Assembly (NCBI RefSeq): GCF_024529975.1
Contig: NZ_AP024897.1
Location: forward strand, 1,860,001-1,924,000
Direction: 5' to 3'
DNA from: Vibrio quintilis
GTDB lineage: Bacteria > Pseudomonadota > Gammaproteobacteria > Enterobacterales > Vibrionaceae
Length of the DNA: 64,000 bases
The first letter of the stretch is position 1. Each line of letters starts with the position of its first letter. The notes below the pieces were generated by a model. It saw only the letters and a list, made by a program, of their open reading frames with translations. It was not told the DNA's origin and did not search any database. The translations under genes were made by a program, and so were the position numbers. Positions 48,138-56,736 of the stretch are shown here, piece by piece.

Positions 48138-48284
48138 TTAGCTGAATTATTCTGTTTATTTTGAATTTATTATCGATGAAGTGCAACTGATGTCGTTAAT
48201 GACGCTTATCGAATGAGCAATACGCATTATCCCCGGACAAAACTATTTATTTGCCCGGGAAGTGACCTTGTTTTTATTCAGGAT

Positions 48285-48318
48285 AATCAGCCATCATTTC
48301 ATATAATGATGGCTGATT
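48285..48318. terminator. Stem-loop after the GH30 gene
   Basis: AATCAGCCATCATT / AATGATGGCTGATT is a perfect 14-bp stem with a 6-base loop, just past the xylanase stop. The T content after it on the minus strand is modest. Confidence 0.72.
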
Positions 48319-48333
48319 CGCTGAGAGCGGAGA

Positions 48334-49554
48334 TTATTCAGAAACGAAAGTGGTGACACTTTTCGGATCAACATATGCCGTTGTTTTATGGCTGCTCATT
48401 TTATAAGTACCGCCATAGCCGGCATTCACTTTCTCTGATGTGCTGTATTTCACCAGTGATTTGACTGAATCATGGCTGAGTTTGAAATCCAGTTTCTGTT
48501 GTGATGATGAAGTATTTACTGCCACGATGACAACTTTACCACTGTTGTTTTTATAGGCAGTGACATAAACACCAGACGCTGGTTTTTCAGTCGCACTGAT
48601 ACGTTTGTAGCCCGGACGGATGAATTTGGAATATTGAGACATGATATAACCACGTTTACTGACTTTACCGTCTTCGGTCAGCAGGCCGTAGCTCCGTCTG
48701 ATATACCACCAGATATAGGCGCTGTAGTTTGAAACCATGCTTTTGTGCAGCTCAGTCCCGACACCCAGAGCTTTCGACCATTTGTTTGCGTCATCATTGG
48801 TCGTGTAATGCTCTGTCATCCATAATTTTTTCCCTTTCTGGCGAGCCAGAGCATAGTCTGAAGGTTCTTTGCCATACAGGTGTCCGCCAACAATATCAAC
48901 ATATTTTACTGCCTGTGAGTCCTTCAGGAACGGGTCAGATAACTTGTGATTAAAGTTTAGTGATTCCGGTGCAAGAATCTTGACTGAACTGTCAAGGTTT
49001 TTACCTTGTTCTTTCAGGAACTTAGTGAAGTCTGAACCACTCCACTCACAAGACTCATAATCAGGTTGCCAGTCAGGTTCATTCTGCAGAGAAAGCGCGT
49101 AGATTTTCGCACTCTTAGATTTCATATAACTGACGAATTTATTCAGATGCTTGGTATAACCATAGTAGTGATATGGCTTGAGTTTTCCTCCATTTTTCAG
49201 ACTGTTATTGTCTTTCATATAGGCAGGTGGTGTCCAGGGTGTTGCAAGCAGTTTGACGTTTTTAGATGCAGCATATTTTGCGATAGGAACCTGTTTACTC
49301 CATTGGTTAGAGTCCGGATCAATTCTCATTCGCATGATGGATAAGCCGAGCTGGCCATTACCTGTACCAAAAGCTGTTTTAGCCTGACCTGAGGTCAGGT
49401 CTGCTATCCATCCTGGTGCGTTCATGCCACCGAAGCCATCAATTTCCTGATAAGTTTGATTCAGGTTGACGTTTACGGTCGCTGACCAAACAGCACAAGA
49501 GGTAAGCACTGACGTTAATGCGAGTATACCGCCGAATATTTTTTTATTTTTCAT
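48334..49554 (-). CDS. Secreted GH30 glucuronoxylanase
   Basis: A 406-residue glycoside hydrolase of family 30, most like subfamily 8 endo-xylanases that cut glucuronoxylan next to methylglucuronic acid substitutions. The N-terminal signal ends around WSA (residues 23-25); LTSC at 17-20 also resembles a lipobox, so the protein may be an anchored lipoprotein. The TIM barrel has acid/base E159 in LQNEPDW and nucleophile E248 in WMTEHY. The WWYIRRSYGLL segment matches the Arg-containing loop that reads the glucuronate in GH30_8. A beta-sandwich side domain ends the protein. GGAG precedes the ATG. It is a single gene with its own stem-loop. Confidence 0.9.
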   Translation of the reverse strand: MKNKKIFGGILALTSVLTSCAVWSATVNVNLNQTYQEIDGFGGMNAPGWIADLTSGQAKTAFGTGNGQLGLSIMRMRIDPDSNQWSKQVPIAKYAASKNVKLLATPWTPPAYMKDNNSLKNGGKLKPYHYYGYTKHLNKFVSYMKSKSAKIYALSLQNEPDWQPDYESCEWSGSDFTKFLKEQGKNLDSSVKILAPESLNFNHKLSDPFLKDSQAVKYVDIVGGHLYGKEPSDYALARQKGKKLWMTEHYTTNDDANKWSKALGVGTELHKSMVSNYSAYIWWYIRRSYGLLTEDGKVSKRGYIMSQYSKFIRPGYKRISATEKPASGVYVTAYKNNSGKVVIVAVNTSSSQQKLDFKLSHDSVKSLVKYSTSEKVNAGYGGTYKMSSHKTTAYVDPKSVTTFVSE

Positions 49555-50013
49555 GGGGTCTCCACTTTATTTTATTTAATAGTATTATGCAGACATGTCT
49601 AGCAGGGGGGTGCGCAATAATTTGTATATCACTTTATCTCGTTTGAAATCAATTGATATCCCTGAGAAAAAATAATAATTGTGACTGAGCGCAGTGGGTG
49701 TGAAAAAATAATCATAGTTTCATATCTGCAATGGAATTTATTGACAGCAGGCAAGACTAACCTGAAATTGGAATGGGTCCGTTTTTAGCTTTTTTATCAG
49801 GAAGCTATGAGTCTGACCGGAATTTTTTGGATCGAGTCAACAAAAGAGTGCAGAATAAAATGATAAAACTATATGGTTCACATTGTGAGTAAACAATGGA
49901 ATGATTTTTTACAACTTAATGATAAAATTTCGGCTTGTTTTATTATCAAACATTTATAAGGATTGAGTTCTTCTGGACAGGAATTCAATCAGGATCAGGT
50001 TAAGGAGTTATGC
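49555..50013. other. Divergent intergenic region xylanase / astE
   Basis: About 460 bases with no supportable gene. It contains a perfect 10-bp palindrome AGACATGTCT at 49591-49600, close to the xylanase start and suitable as an operator, and AT-rich runs. The astE ribosome site AAGGAG is at about 50002-50007. Confidence 0.4.
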
Positions 50014-51042
50014 ATGGTCAATTCACTTTTTCGGCAATCATTTCTTATTGATAGCTTATATAGTGATAGTGCTCCCTTATCAACCGAGTATGTAACAGAA
50101 GAAGGGCTTTGCCTGAAGTTACACTTTCCGGGTGTTTTAGAAATCATCCCGCCACACATGGACGAAAACACAAAGCATGTGCTTGTTTCCTGTGGGGTGC
50201 ATGGTAAAGATGCCGGTCCGGTAGAAATGGTCAACCGTATTGTGACGGATGTTGAAAGTGGTTTTCAGAAAATTGAAGAGCATTGCCTGTTTGTGATTGC
50301 TAATTTAGATGCAATTAAACAAAACAAACAGTATATCGACGAAAATCTGGAACGTTTATTTGACGATAAACCGCGGGAACCATCGACGGAACTGGTGATT
50401 GCCGATAATCTTAAGGTGCTGATTAAGTCATTCTGGGAAGAGACGCCGGTTGAATCCCGGTGGCATCTTGATTTACACAGTACACTTTACGCTTCCCGCC
50501 ATTCTACTTTTGTGATTAGTCCGAAAGTCCGCCATCCGGTCCGGTCTAAAGCGCTAATCGATTTTATTGAGCTTGCCCATATTAATGCGATTGTTTTGGC
50601 GAATGCGCCTTCAGGTTCTTTCAGCTGGTATACCGCTGATAGTTATTCAGCGCGTTCAGCAACATTTGAGCTGGGCAAAGCCTCGCGGATTGGGGAAAGT
50701 GATTTAAATTCATTTGCTGTATTTGATATGGCACTCAGGGATTTAATCAGCAGGGAAAAGAGTGAACATTTATCGAGAAAAGCGACAATTTATCGTGTGA
50801 GCCGGACGATCGTACGGATGAAAGAAGATTTTGACTTTCTGTTCCCTGAAGATGTTGAAAACTTTACCGCGTTTAAACATGGTGAAGTGTTCGGACACGA
50901 TGGTGATAAGCCTCTGATGGCCAAAAATGACGGGGAAGCGGTGTTATTCCCGGACCGGCATGTTGAAATCGGCGAGCCGGCGGTGTACATGCTTTGTCCC
51001 GTTGTTGCCAGATATGAAGGGGATCAACTCGTCTACGATTAA
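50014..51042 (+). CDS. astE: Succinylglutamate desuccinylase
   Basis: Last enzyme of the AST arginine catabolic pathway, hydrolysing N-succinylglutamate to glutamate and succinate (zinc peptidase M14-related). I start at the ATG giving MVNSLFRQSFLIDSLY, preceded by AAGGAG; it yields 342 residues. The first zinc motif reads GVHGKDAGPVE (H63, D66), where AstE proteins normally have H-x-x-E, so one ligand is Asp instead of Glu. The later ligand region WHLDLHSTLY, ISPKVRHPVRSKALI, ATFELGK and FGHDGDKPLMAKN are intact. Other ast genes are not adjacent, as is usual for Vibrio astE. Confidence 0.88.
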   Translation: MVNSLFRQSFLIDSLYSDSAPLSTEYVTEEGLCLKLHFPGVLEIIPPHMDENTKHVLVSCGVHGKDAGPVEMVNRIVTDVESGFQKIEEHCLFVIANLDAIKQNKQYIDENLERLFDDKPREPSTELVIADNLKVLIKSFWEETPVESRWHLDLHSTLYASRHSTFVISPKVRHPVRSKALIDFIELAHINAIVLANAPSGSFSWYTADSYSARSATFELGKASRIGESDLNSFAVFDMALRDLISREKSEHLSRKATIYRVSRTIVRMKEDFDFLFPEDVENFTAFKHGEVFGHDGDKPLMAKNDGEAVLFPDRHVEIGEPAVYMLCPVVARYEGDQLVYD

Positions 51043-51129
51043 ATCCGGCCTGATTCCCTGTTCCGGACTCTTTTTATTTGCGGTCTGAAGCGTTATGGTT
51101 AGCGCACATGTGATTAGCTCCGGAAAAAT

Positions 51130-52128
51130 ATGGATTTTATTCAGCTTCAATCTGCTAAAAAAAGGCACTGGCTTCGTGTGTTATGGACGATGCTGGTGCT
51201 TCTTGTTTTTTTTAGTGTCGTGTATCTTATGGCAGGAGAAATTCTCTTATCTCCTTTCCGTCATCTTTCTTCATTTGAGCAGCAACTTATTTTTGAACTG
51301 CGTTTACCCCGGCTGATTGCTGCTTGTGTGATTGGTGCCTGTCTGGCTGTCTCTGGTGCTGTATTGCAGGTTTTACTGGGGAACTCTCTGGCTGAACCCG
51401 GAATTATTGGTGTTTCCAGTGGTGCTAGTGTGGCGATCGTTATCATTTTGTTTCTGTTCCCTTTTGCCGCAACCTCGTCCGGCCTCATGATTGGTGCTGT
51501 GGCCGGAGCACTTGGGTTTACACTGTTACTCGTGACGATTGGCAGAGTGATGCACCTGACCAGTACGCGCTTGCTGTTAGTCGGTGTGGCGCTTGGAATC
51601 CTGGAACAATCTATCATTACGTGGGCTTTTTATTTCAGTCAGGAATTCAGCCTGCGTCAGCTGATGTACTGGCTGATGGGAAGCCTGGGAGGTGTCAGCT
51701 GGTCGCAGCATCTGCTGTCATTATTTGTTCTGCCGGTTTTGTTCTGGCTGATCTCACAGGGGGTCTTACTTGATCGACTGATGCTGGGAGAAAGTCATGC
51801 CAGACAGCTTGGTGTGAATGTTTCTTCGACCCGCTGGAAGTTAATTATCGCAGTTTCTGTTTTGGTTGGTGTCTCAGTTGCGTTGGGAGGCATTATTGGT
51901 TTTGTCGGCCTGGTCGTCCCGCACTTGTTGCGGATCGCCTTTGGTTCGGATAACCGGTATTTATTGCCTGTGTCAGCGGTTGCCGGGGCACTGTTATTGG
52001 TTGGTGCTGATCTGATTGCCCGAACAGCACTGAGTTCGGCTGAGCTTCCTTTAGGTGTGGTCACTGCAACGATTGGTGCCCCTGTTTTTGTCTGGATTCT
52101 GTTAAGAAATTATGATTTGCGTGAATAA
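51130..52128 (+). CDS. btuC: Vitamin B12 ABC transporter permease
   Basis: A 332-residue FecCD-family permease with about ten membrane helices, part of the BtuCDF importer that takes cobalamin across the inner membrane. Landmarks are [33 protein letters not shown] and, near the C-terminus, [12 protein letters not shown], the cytoplasmic coupling region. It overlaps the btuD gene by 17 bases. No cobalamin riboswitch is visible in the 87 bases upstream. FecCD permeases for siderophores look similar; pairing with a BtuD-like ATPase favours B12. Confidence 0.88.
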   Translation: MDFIQLQSAKKRHWLRVLWTMLVLLVFFSVVYLMAGEILLSPFRHLSSFEQQLIFELRLPRLIAACVIGACLAVSGAVLQVLLGNSLAEPGIIGVSSGASVAIVIILFLFPFAATSSGLMIGAVAGALGFTLLLVTIGRVMHLTSTRLLLVGVALGILEQSIITWAFYFSQEFSLRQLMYWLMGSLGGVSWSQHLLSLFVLPVLFWLISQGVLLDRLMLGESHARQLGVNVSSTRWKLIIAVSVLVGVSVALGGIIGFVGLVVPHLLRIAFGSDNRYLLPVSAVAGALLLVGADLIARTALSSAELPLGVVTATIGAPVFVWILLRNYDLRE

Positions 52129-52867
52129 TCTCAACGTGGGAACCCGCCTGCTGCCGATGAGTTTCCGGTGTGAGCAGGGCAGTTTTCTTCATATCGTCGG
52201 GCCAAATGGTAGCGGAAAAAGTACGTTATTAGCGGCTTTAGCCGGTATGATTTCATATCAGGGGCAGATCTGTTTTGGGGCTGATGATATCTCCCGGCTC
52301 ACCATTCAGGATTTAGCGGTTCGCAGAGCGTATCTTGCCCAAAATGAACGTCCGGTATTTGCGGTTGATGTCTATCACTATCTGATGTTGTCGGTACCTG
52401 AATCTTTGAACATGAATCATGCTGAAGTTTCTGATGTGATTCGTTATCTGAGTGAAAGGCTGCATTTGCAGGATAAACTGGCTCGATCTATCCACCAGAT
52501 TTCCGGAGGTGAATGGCAGCGTGTTCGTTTAGCCGGAAGTTGCCTGCAAATCTGGCCATCACTGAACCCGGATGGGCAATATCTGATTCTGGATGAACCT
52601 TCAGCTGCACTGGATGTCGGGCAGGAAAACCTGATGTATGGCTTGCTGGATGAGATTAGATCAATGGGGATAACGATATTGATGGCGAATCATGATTTAA
52701 ACCGGACATACAGGAATGCGAGCCACGTTGTTTTGCTGAATCAGGGGATTTTGTATCGCTCAGGTTTACCTGAAGAAGTGTTAAATGCTGCGTCGATAAA
52801 AGAAGTGTTTCAGACAGATGTTCAGGCTGTTGATATAAAAGGGAAATCTTATTTACTGTTCGATTAG
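52112..52867 (+). CDS. btuD: Vitamin B12 ABC transporter ATPase
   Basis: A 251-residue ABC ATPase with Walker [10 protein letters not shown] (30-38), signature [12 protein letters not shown], Walker [13 protein letters not shown] and the H-loop MANHDL. Within the family, the short N-terminus ([18 protein letters not shown]) and [17 protein letters not shown] resemble E. coli BtuD. It overlaps btuC and is the second gene of the pair; a BtuF binding protein is not encoded nearby. Confidence 0.9.
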   Translation: MICVNNLNVGTRLLPMSFRCEQGSFLHIVGPNGSGKSTLLAALAGMISYQGQICFGADDISRLTIQDLAVRRAYLAQNERPVFAVDVYHYLMLSVPESLNMNHAEVSDVIRYLSERLHLQDKLARSIHQISGGEWQRVRLAGSCLQIWPSLNPDGQYLILDEPSAALDVGQENLMYGLLDEIRSMGITILMANHDLNRTYRNASHVVLLNQGILYRSGLPEEVLNAASIKEVFQTDVQAVDIKGKSYLLFD

Positions 52868-52872
52868 TTTTG

Positions 52873-52885
52873 GTGCACAAAGCAC
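52873..52885. promoter_or_regulatory. Inverted repeat ahead of a sigma-54-type promoter
   Basis: GTGC-ACAAA-GCAC, a short dyad just past the btuD stop and about 110 bases upstream of the -24/-12 element at 52982. The distance would suit an enhancer-binding protein; I cannot match it to a named regulator. Confidence 0.25.
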
Positions 52886-52981
52886 AAAAGTGGCGCATTG
52901 ATTTTTCTGATTATTTTTAAGTAAAAGATAACTTGCAATATAAAAATAATAAAATCATATAGTTAAATGTTTTTATTGAGT

Positions 52982-52997
52982 TGGCACGCTAATCGCA
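52982..52997 (+). promoter_or_regulatory. Sigma-54 (RpoN) promoter
   Basis: TGGCACG-CTAA-TCGCA matches the consensus TGGCACG-N4-TTGCW with one change (C for T) and has the required GG-N10-GC spacing. Transcription should start near 53007. The only thing downstream on this strand before a strong terminator is about 75 bases of non-coding sequence. Confidence 0.72.
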
Positions 52998-53006
52998 TTA
53001 ATGAGA

Positions 53007-53081
53007 TCGATACATTCTCGTTCTTGTTAGGCTTTTTATAGTCTCCTTAGCCACCTTGCGAAGCAAGGTGGCCTTTTTTTT
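53007..53081 (+). ncRNA. Candidate sigma-54-dependent small RNA
   Basis: About 75 bases from the expected start to the end of the T tract. The 5' part is unstructured and pyrimidine-rich (TTCTCGTTCTTG and GGCTTTTTATAGTCTCC), and the 3' part is a 10-bp GC-rich terminator hairpin with eight Ts, the form of an Hfq-binding regulatory RNA. It is not one of the Qrr RNAs, whose conserved core is absent. Existence is inferred from the promoter-terminator pair. Confidence 0.55.
53050..53081 (+). terminator. Strong intrinsic terminator
   Basis: GCCACCTTGC-GAA-GCAAGGTGGC, a perfect 10-bp stem followed by CTTTTTTTT on the plus strand. It has no T tract on the minus strand, so it serves the plus-strand transcript from the sigma-54 promoter or from btuD. 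Confidence 0.92.
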
Positions 53082-53655
53082 ATTTTGTCAGTGGTGCAAG
53101 GTCGGCAGGGCGATAGTTGACTGATTTCAGCACTTTTCCTTTACGGATTGTTTTTTCTGCATTGGCAAAATCTTCAGCGCATTTTGCAATGATGTAGTTG
53201 CCTTTCTTGACCGGGGATAAGCGAATACCTTGTTGTGCATAAAACTTTTCTGTTGCCTGATATTCTTCCTGATTTTTACATACCTTACTCATATTTGAAC
53301 TGTGTACTTCATCCCAGCAGGGGATAAAATCGATCTGACGGTGCTGCGCAACATTCAGCAGTAAATCGATCAGATAACTAATCCCGATATTTTTTTCAGG
53401 TGTGTCGTCACCGAGATGAACAAGTCTGCCCATTAGCACGTAGACCGTATCAATGATTGCGTCAGCCTGTTCTGTTTTATCTGTGGCGTCAGCCAGCTCG
53501 GTCAGTTCTTCAATCGCTAAAGATGTGTGGAGCGTATCTGCCGCCTGATCAAGACTCTCTGGCTGTTCAACCGGTAAATCGAATGTTTGGCGAAACTCAA
53601 CGATATCCTTATATAAGTGAGTAAAAACAGAGGCGGTTAATTTAGATAGATTCAT
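53080..53655 (-). CDS. All-alpha NTP-pyrophosphatase-like protein
   Basis: A 191-residue protein of the HisE/MazG-like all-alpha NTP pyrophosphohydrolase type. The core is EELTELADATDKTEQADAII with DTVYVLMG just after, the metal-binding E-E-x-x-E ... D pattern. The C-terminal part (YAQQGIRLSPVKKGNYII) is Vibrio-like and of unknown role. It may hydrolyse a modified nucleotide; the substrate is unknown. It is a single gene whose stop codon touches the T tract of the neighbouring plus-strand terminator. Confidence 0.75.
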   Translation of the reverse strand: MNLSKLTASVFTHLYKDIVEFRQTFDLPVEQPESLDQAADTLHTSLAIEELTELADATDKTEQADAIIDTVYVLMGRLVHLGDDTPEKNIGISYLIDLLLNVAQHRQIDFIPCWDEVHSSNMSKVCKNQEEYQATEKFYAQQGIRLSPVKKGNYIIAKCAEDFANAEKTIRKGKVLKSVNYRPADLAPLTK

Positions 53656-53898
53656 GATTTTGATCCGGAAAGTTCTAACAATTTATCAGCGAGGAGGAAG
53701 ATTAACATCCCGGCCGGTAAAGTTATAGACTCAAATTAAACCTTCATCTGATTCATATGCATGTGTCTGTTTTATGCGCTGATTCTCTGTTGTTGGATGC
53801 TTCCGGGCCACATATTGTCGTTCTTTTTCCTATAATACAAAGAGTTGTTGTGAAATCTGAGTTGGCTTCCTGCTGGCAGACAGGAAAGGAGGGCGGAG

Positions 53899-54123
53899 AT
53901 GGTGGAATTTGAAATTTACTTACCATGTGAGCCTGAGTGGGTGTGCGGGCCTTTGCTTTTTTTCTTCGGTGTACTGTTTAGTGCCGGAATTATTTCGTTC
54001 ATCTGGCTGATATTTAAGGAGTCCCGCCGCATTCAGCGTAAGCAGCGGGTATTAAAACGCAGACGTCAGCACTATTCGCTGCGGGATAAGCGTCATGGAT
54101 TACCGGATAAGAAAAAGAAATAA
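53899..54123 (+). CDS. Small membrane protein (74 aa)
   Basis: A 74-residue protein with one transmembrane helix (GPLLFFFGVLFSAGIISFIWLIF, about 17-39) and a strongly basic C-terminal tail (RRIQRKQRVLKRRRQHYSLRD) that should face the cytoplasm. A purine-rich ribosome site (AAAGGAGGGCGGAG) precedes the ATG. I recognise no family. It is convergent with the PilW-like gene and 10 bases from its end. Confidence 0.65.
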   Translation: MVEFEIYLPCEPEWVCGPLLFFFGVLFSAGIISFIWLIFKESRRIQRKQRVLKRRRQHYSLRDKRHGLPDKKKK

Positions 54124-54133
54124 AATGTTTGAC

Positions 54134-54787
54134 TCAGTCATTTTGCTGCTTTGTCCGACGGATTTTGGCCTGAAGTCCGGCTAATTCAGCTGTCGGACCA
54201 AACTGGTTAATATAGTGTCTGATTTGTTCTTCAGCGACGGTGAATTCTTTTTGTTCTGATTCGATATTGACCAGATGAAATAAAGACAGTGTTTTTCCCG
54301 GCTGATAATCGATAGCTTTTGTGAAGAGTTGCCGGGCCAGAGTTTTTTGCCCGGATTTGAGTGCACATAATCCGGCATTTTCAAAGCTGTCAGCAATGTT
54401 TATATAGTCCGTTTGCAGATAGGCCAGGCGAAAGTAGCGCAGTGCTGACTGATAATGATTGTGTTTACATAAAAATGTGCCGTAATTATTGAGTAAATCG
54501 GGTTGTTCCGGATAGAGAGCAAGGGCCTGGTGGTATTGCCGGGAAGCCTGACTTTCTTCACCGATAGCATCGTCATAATAAGCCAGAGCCATCAGTGTAC
54601 GAATGTACAGCGGTGCAACTTTTTGAGCTTTTAACAGGTTGATTCTTGCTTTTTCTCTTTGGTTTTTTTGTAAATAAGCGATACCAAGGGATATTCTGGT
54701 ATCTGCCGCAGAAACTTCTTCCTGAGTCAAATGTGGTGCGAGTGTACAGGCACACAAGCTCAGGCAAACAACAACGCTTTTATTCAT
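54134..54787 (-). CDS. PilW/PilF-like TPR lipoprotein
   Basis: A 217-residue tetratricopeptide-repeat protein resembling PilW/PilF, the pilotin of the type IV pilus secretin. With the start at MNKSVVVCLSLCACTLAP it has a short signal and a Cys that could be lipidated. About five TPR units follow (ISLGIAYLQKNQREKARINL, IRTLMALAYYDDAIGEE, LLNNYGTFLCKHNHYQSALR and so on). Unlike the usual pilW, it is not next to ispG or rlmN and has no pil neighbours, so it may be a paralogue or a relocated copy. Confidence 0.7.
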   Translation of the reverse strand: MNKSVVVCLSLCACTLAPHLTQEEVSAADTRISLGIAYLQKNQREKARINLLKAQKVAPLYIRTLMALAYYDDAIGEESQASRQYHQALALYPEQPDLLNNYGTFLCKHNHYQSALRYFRLAYLQTDYINIADSFENAGLCALKSGQKTLARQLFTKAIDYQPGKTLSLFHLVNIESEQKEFTVAEEQIRHYINQFGPTAELAGLQAKIRRTKQQND

Positions 54788-54925
54788 GAATACATAATGT
54801 CTTGTGGAAAAATATTTATATAAAACAAGATGATTTGTGATGGCAATGCCGGGTGTGCTGTTACAGGAGAGATAAGGCAGATTGCAGCCATCAGTCATGA
54901 CTGCAAATCATCAGGCAGGGTGAAG

Positions 54926-55867
54926 TCAGTCGTCTTTTGTAAATTTATCTTCGCTGAAGTGTTCTAAATCGTAAGGTGTTTGCTGGTAAACACAATAATT
55001 CAGCCAGTTTGCGAATAAAAGATGACCATGACTTCTCCAGCTGGCGCAGGGTGGGTTATCCGGGTTGTCATTGGGATAATAGCGAACAGGAACTGATGGC
55101 TCTAATCCTTCCCCTAAATCGCGGATGTATTCGTTATGAAGCGTCGTTGCATCATATTCAGGATGACCTGTGACGAAAACATGTCGTTTATCCGGACTTG
55201 CAGCGAGATACACTCCGGCTTCATCGGAAGTGACCAGTATATCTAAATCGGTGTTATCCCGGATAAAATCAACAGGGAAGTGGGCATGACGGGAATGCGG
55301 AGCCAGGAATGAGTCATCAAACCCTCTTAATAAAGGGTGAAATGACTTTGAAATCGAATGGGTGTATACACCGGATAACTTTTCTTTCAGGGTTTGCTTT
55401 TCTAATCCGTAAAGTAAGTTCAGTCCGGCCTGTACAGCCCAGCAAACATACATCGTTGATGTGACATGTGTTTTTGCCCATTTGATGATGGTCTCTAAAT
55501 GTTTCCAGTACACCACATCTTCAAACTCGACAAGTCCCAGCGGGGCGCCGGTAATGATTAAACCATCGAAATTACGATCCTGAACTAACTCAAATTGTCT
55601 GTAGAACATGTTCAGGTGTTCTTCCGGGGTATTGCGGCTTGGCCGGTTATCAATGCGCAGTAATTCAATGTCAATTTGAAGCGGGCTGTTTGAAAGTAAC
55701 CGGAGAAAATGTGTTTCAGTCTCAATTTTCTTAGGCATTAAATTCAAAATTAATACCTTGAGCGGGCGGATTTCCTGAGTTGAAGCTCTTGACTCATGCA
55801 TGACGAATATATTCTCATTTTTGAGAACATCAATTGCGGGGAGTTGGTCAGGAATCTTGATTGGCAC
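54926..55867 (-). CDS. metA: Homoserine O-succinyltransferase
   Basis: First committed enzyme of methionine synthesis, acylating homoserine (MetA/MetAS family). The start is the GTG giving [15 protein letters not shown] (313 residues), matching the E. coli N-terminus MPIRVPDELPA; a longer frame adds seven codons. Catalytic parts are CWAVQAG (nucleophile Cys), HSRHAHFP and VTGHPEYDA. The acyl donor (succinyl or acetyl) cannot be read with certainty. A candidate MetJ box lies 25 bases upstream of the start. Confidence 0.94.
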   Translation of the reverse strand: MPIKIPDQLPAIDVLKNENIFVMHESRASTQEIRPLKVLILNLMPKKIETETHFLRLLSNSPLQIDIELLRIDNRPSRNTPEEHLNMFYRQFELVQDRNFDGLIITGAPLGLVEFEDVVYWKHLETIIKWAKTHVTSTMYVCWAVQAGLNLLYGLEKQTLKEKLSGVYTHSISKSFHPLLRGFDDSFLAPHSRHAHFPVDFIRDNTDLDILVTSDEAGVYLAASPDKRHVFVTGHPEYDATTLHNEYIRDLGEGLEPSVPVRYYPNDNPDNPPCASWRSHGHLLFANWLNYCVYQQTPYDLEHFSEDKFTKDD

Positions 55868-55891
55868 AGTAAACTCTCTATAAATCAATCT

Positions 55892-55907
55892 GGACGTCTA
55901 TACTGCT
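55892..55907. promoter_or_regulatory. Candidate MetJ operator upstream of metA
   Basis: GGACGTCT followed directly by ATACTGCT. The first is 7 of 8 to the met box AGACGTCT and the second is 5 of 8. Tandem 8-bp boxes close to the metA start are the expected form of MetJ control. Confidence 0.5.
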
Positions 55908-56121
55908 AAAGTTAACTGAATCCATGTTATATGTCGATAGAAAATAACGAAATGGACAGTTGAATACCGAATAAACAGCGATGCTTTAATTCCATTTGGA
56001 TATATGAAGTGTGGTCGAGATGTGAAATTAAACGAGCCGGTGTCAAAAACAACACCGGCAACGTTTATCTGGCAGATATATCAGATTGACCGGCGTATCT
56101 TCCGGTAAATCTTCGTCTGTA

Positions 56122-56346
56122 TTATTTCAGGTTTGGGCAGATGAAATCGGCTCTCCAGGTCAATTTTCGTTTGCCTTTCATTGATACCAGAACATCCCGG
56201 CCTTTCATTTGTGCGTATTCAAGTTGAATATGTATATCGTCTGTATCAGCTTCTGCTCTGTAGGCACGAATGCAGGTGAACGTGGATTCTAAATGGTTAA
56301 CCAGCATGTCTCTGGATAAACAAATGCCTAGCTCATCACGTGTCAT
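56122..56346 (-). CDS. Hypothetical protein (74 aa)
   Basis: A 74-residue soluble protein beginning MTRDELGICLSRDMLVNHLE and ending in KRKLTWRADFICPNLK. It has an AGAGGG ribosome site about 8 bases before the ATG. No membrane segment and no motif I can name. It stands alone between metA and cheV. Confidence 0.55.
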   Translation of the reverse strand: MTRDELGICLSRDMLVNHLESTFTCIRAYRAEADTDDIHIQLEYAQMKGRDVLVSMKGKRKLTWRADFICPNLK

Positions 56347-56736
56347 ATGTTTTCCCTCTTACTGTGATTTCCTGACGGTTTTGATTTTGATTTTGATTAT
56401 AGTTACACATGTGTGTATAAAAATTATACAACTCAAATACAATGAATGAGAAATGCGGGTGAATTTTTCCTGAAAATTCATAAGAATTTGTGATATGGGT
56501 ATAAAACCCGGCAGACAGATACAGCGGCATTGCTATGGCACTGAATTTATATACAAATCTGCATGTGATGATTTTTCTGTGGATGATGATGTGGGTAAAT
56601 AACTAAGGTGATCGATTATTACAAAATAATTTTAGGAAAAACATGGTTAATCGTTGATAATAGGATGATAATGAGGAAAGACACCATTGCGTTTTAATTA
56701 TCCTGTTCAGAAATCATATAGAAGAAGCAGAGCGGT
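56347..56736. other. Intergenic region before cheV
   Basis: About 390 bases without a gene. It holds three tandem TTTTGA units at about 56378-56395, the palindrome ACACATGTGTGT (about 56406-56417) and the overlapping dyad GTATAA-AAA-TTATAC. These are candidate operator sites for the divergent genes; no regulator can be assigned. Confidence 0.4.

Noticed and set aside
39067..48330. Attachment-site direct repeats flanking the island.
   Set aside because: I compared the sbcB-integrase gap with the right-end candidates by eye and saw no convincing repeat longer than a few bases.
51043..51129. Cobalamin riboswitch for btuCD.
   Set aside because: The gap is only 87 bases and lacks the B12-box; only a weak 5-bp stem with a short T run is seen.
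53007..53081. Identification of the candidate small RNA as a Qrr RNA.
   Set aside because: It has a sigma-54 promoter and terminator, but the conserved Qrr core is not there and no luxO-like gene is adjacent.
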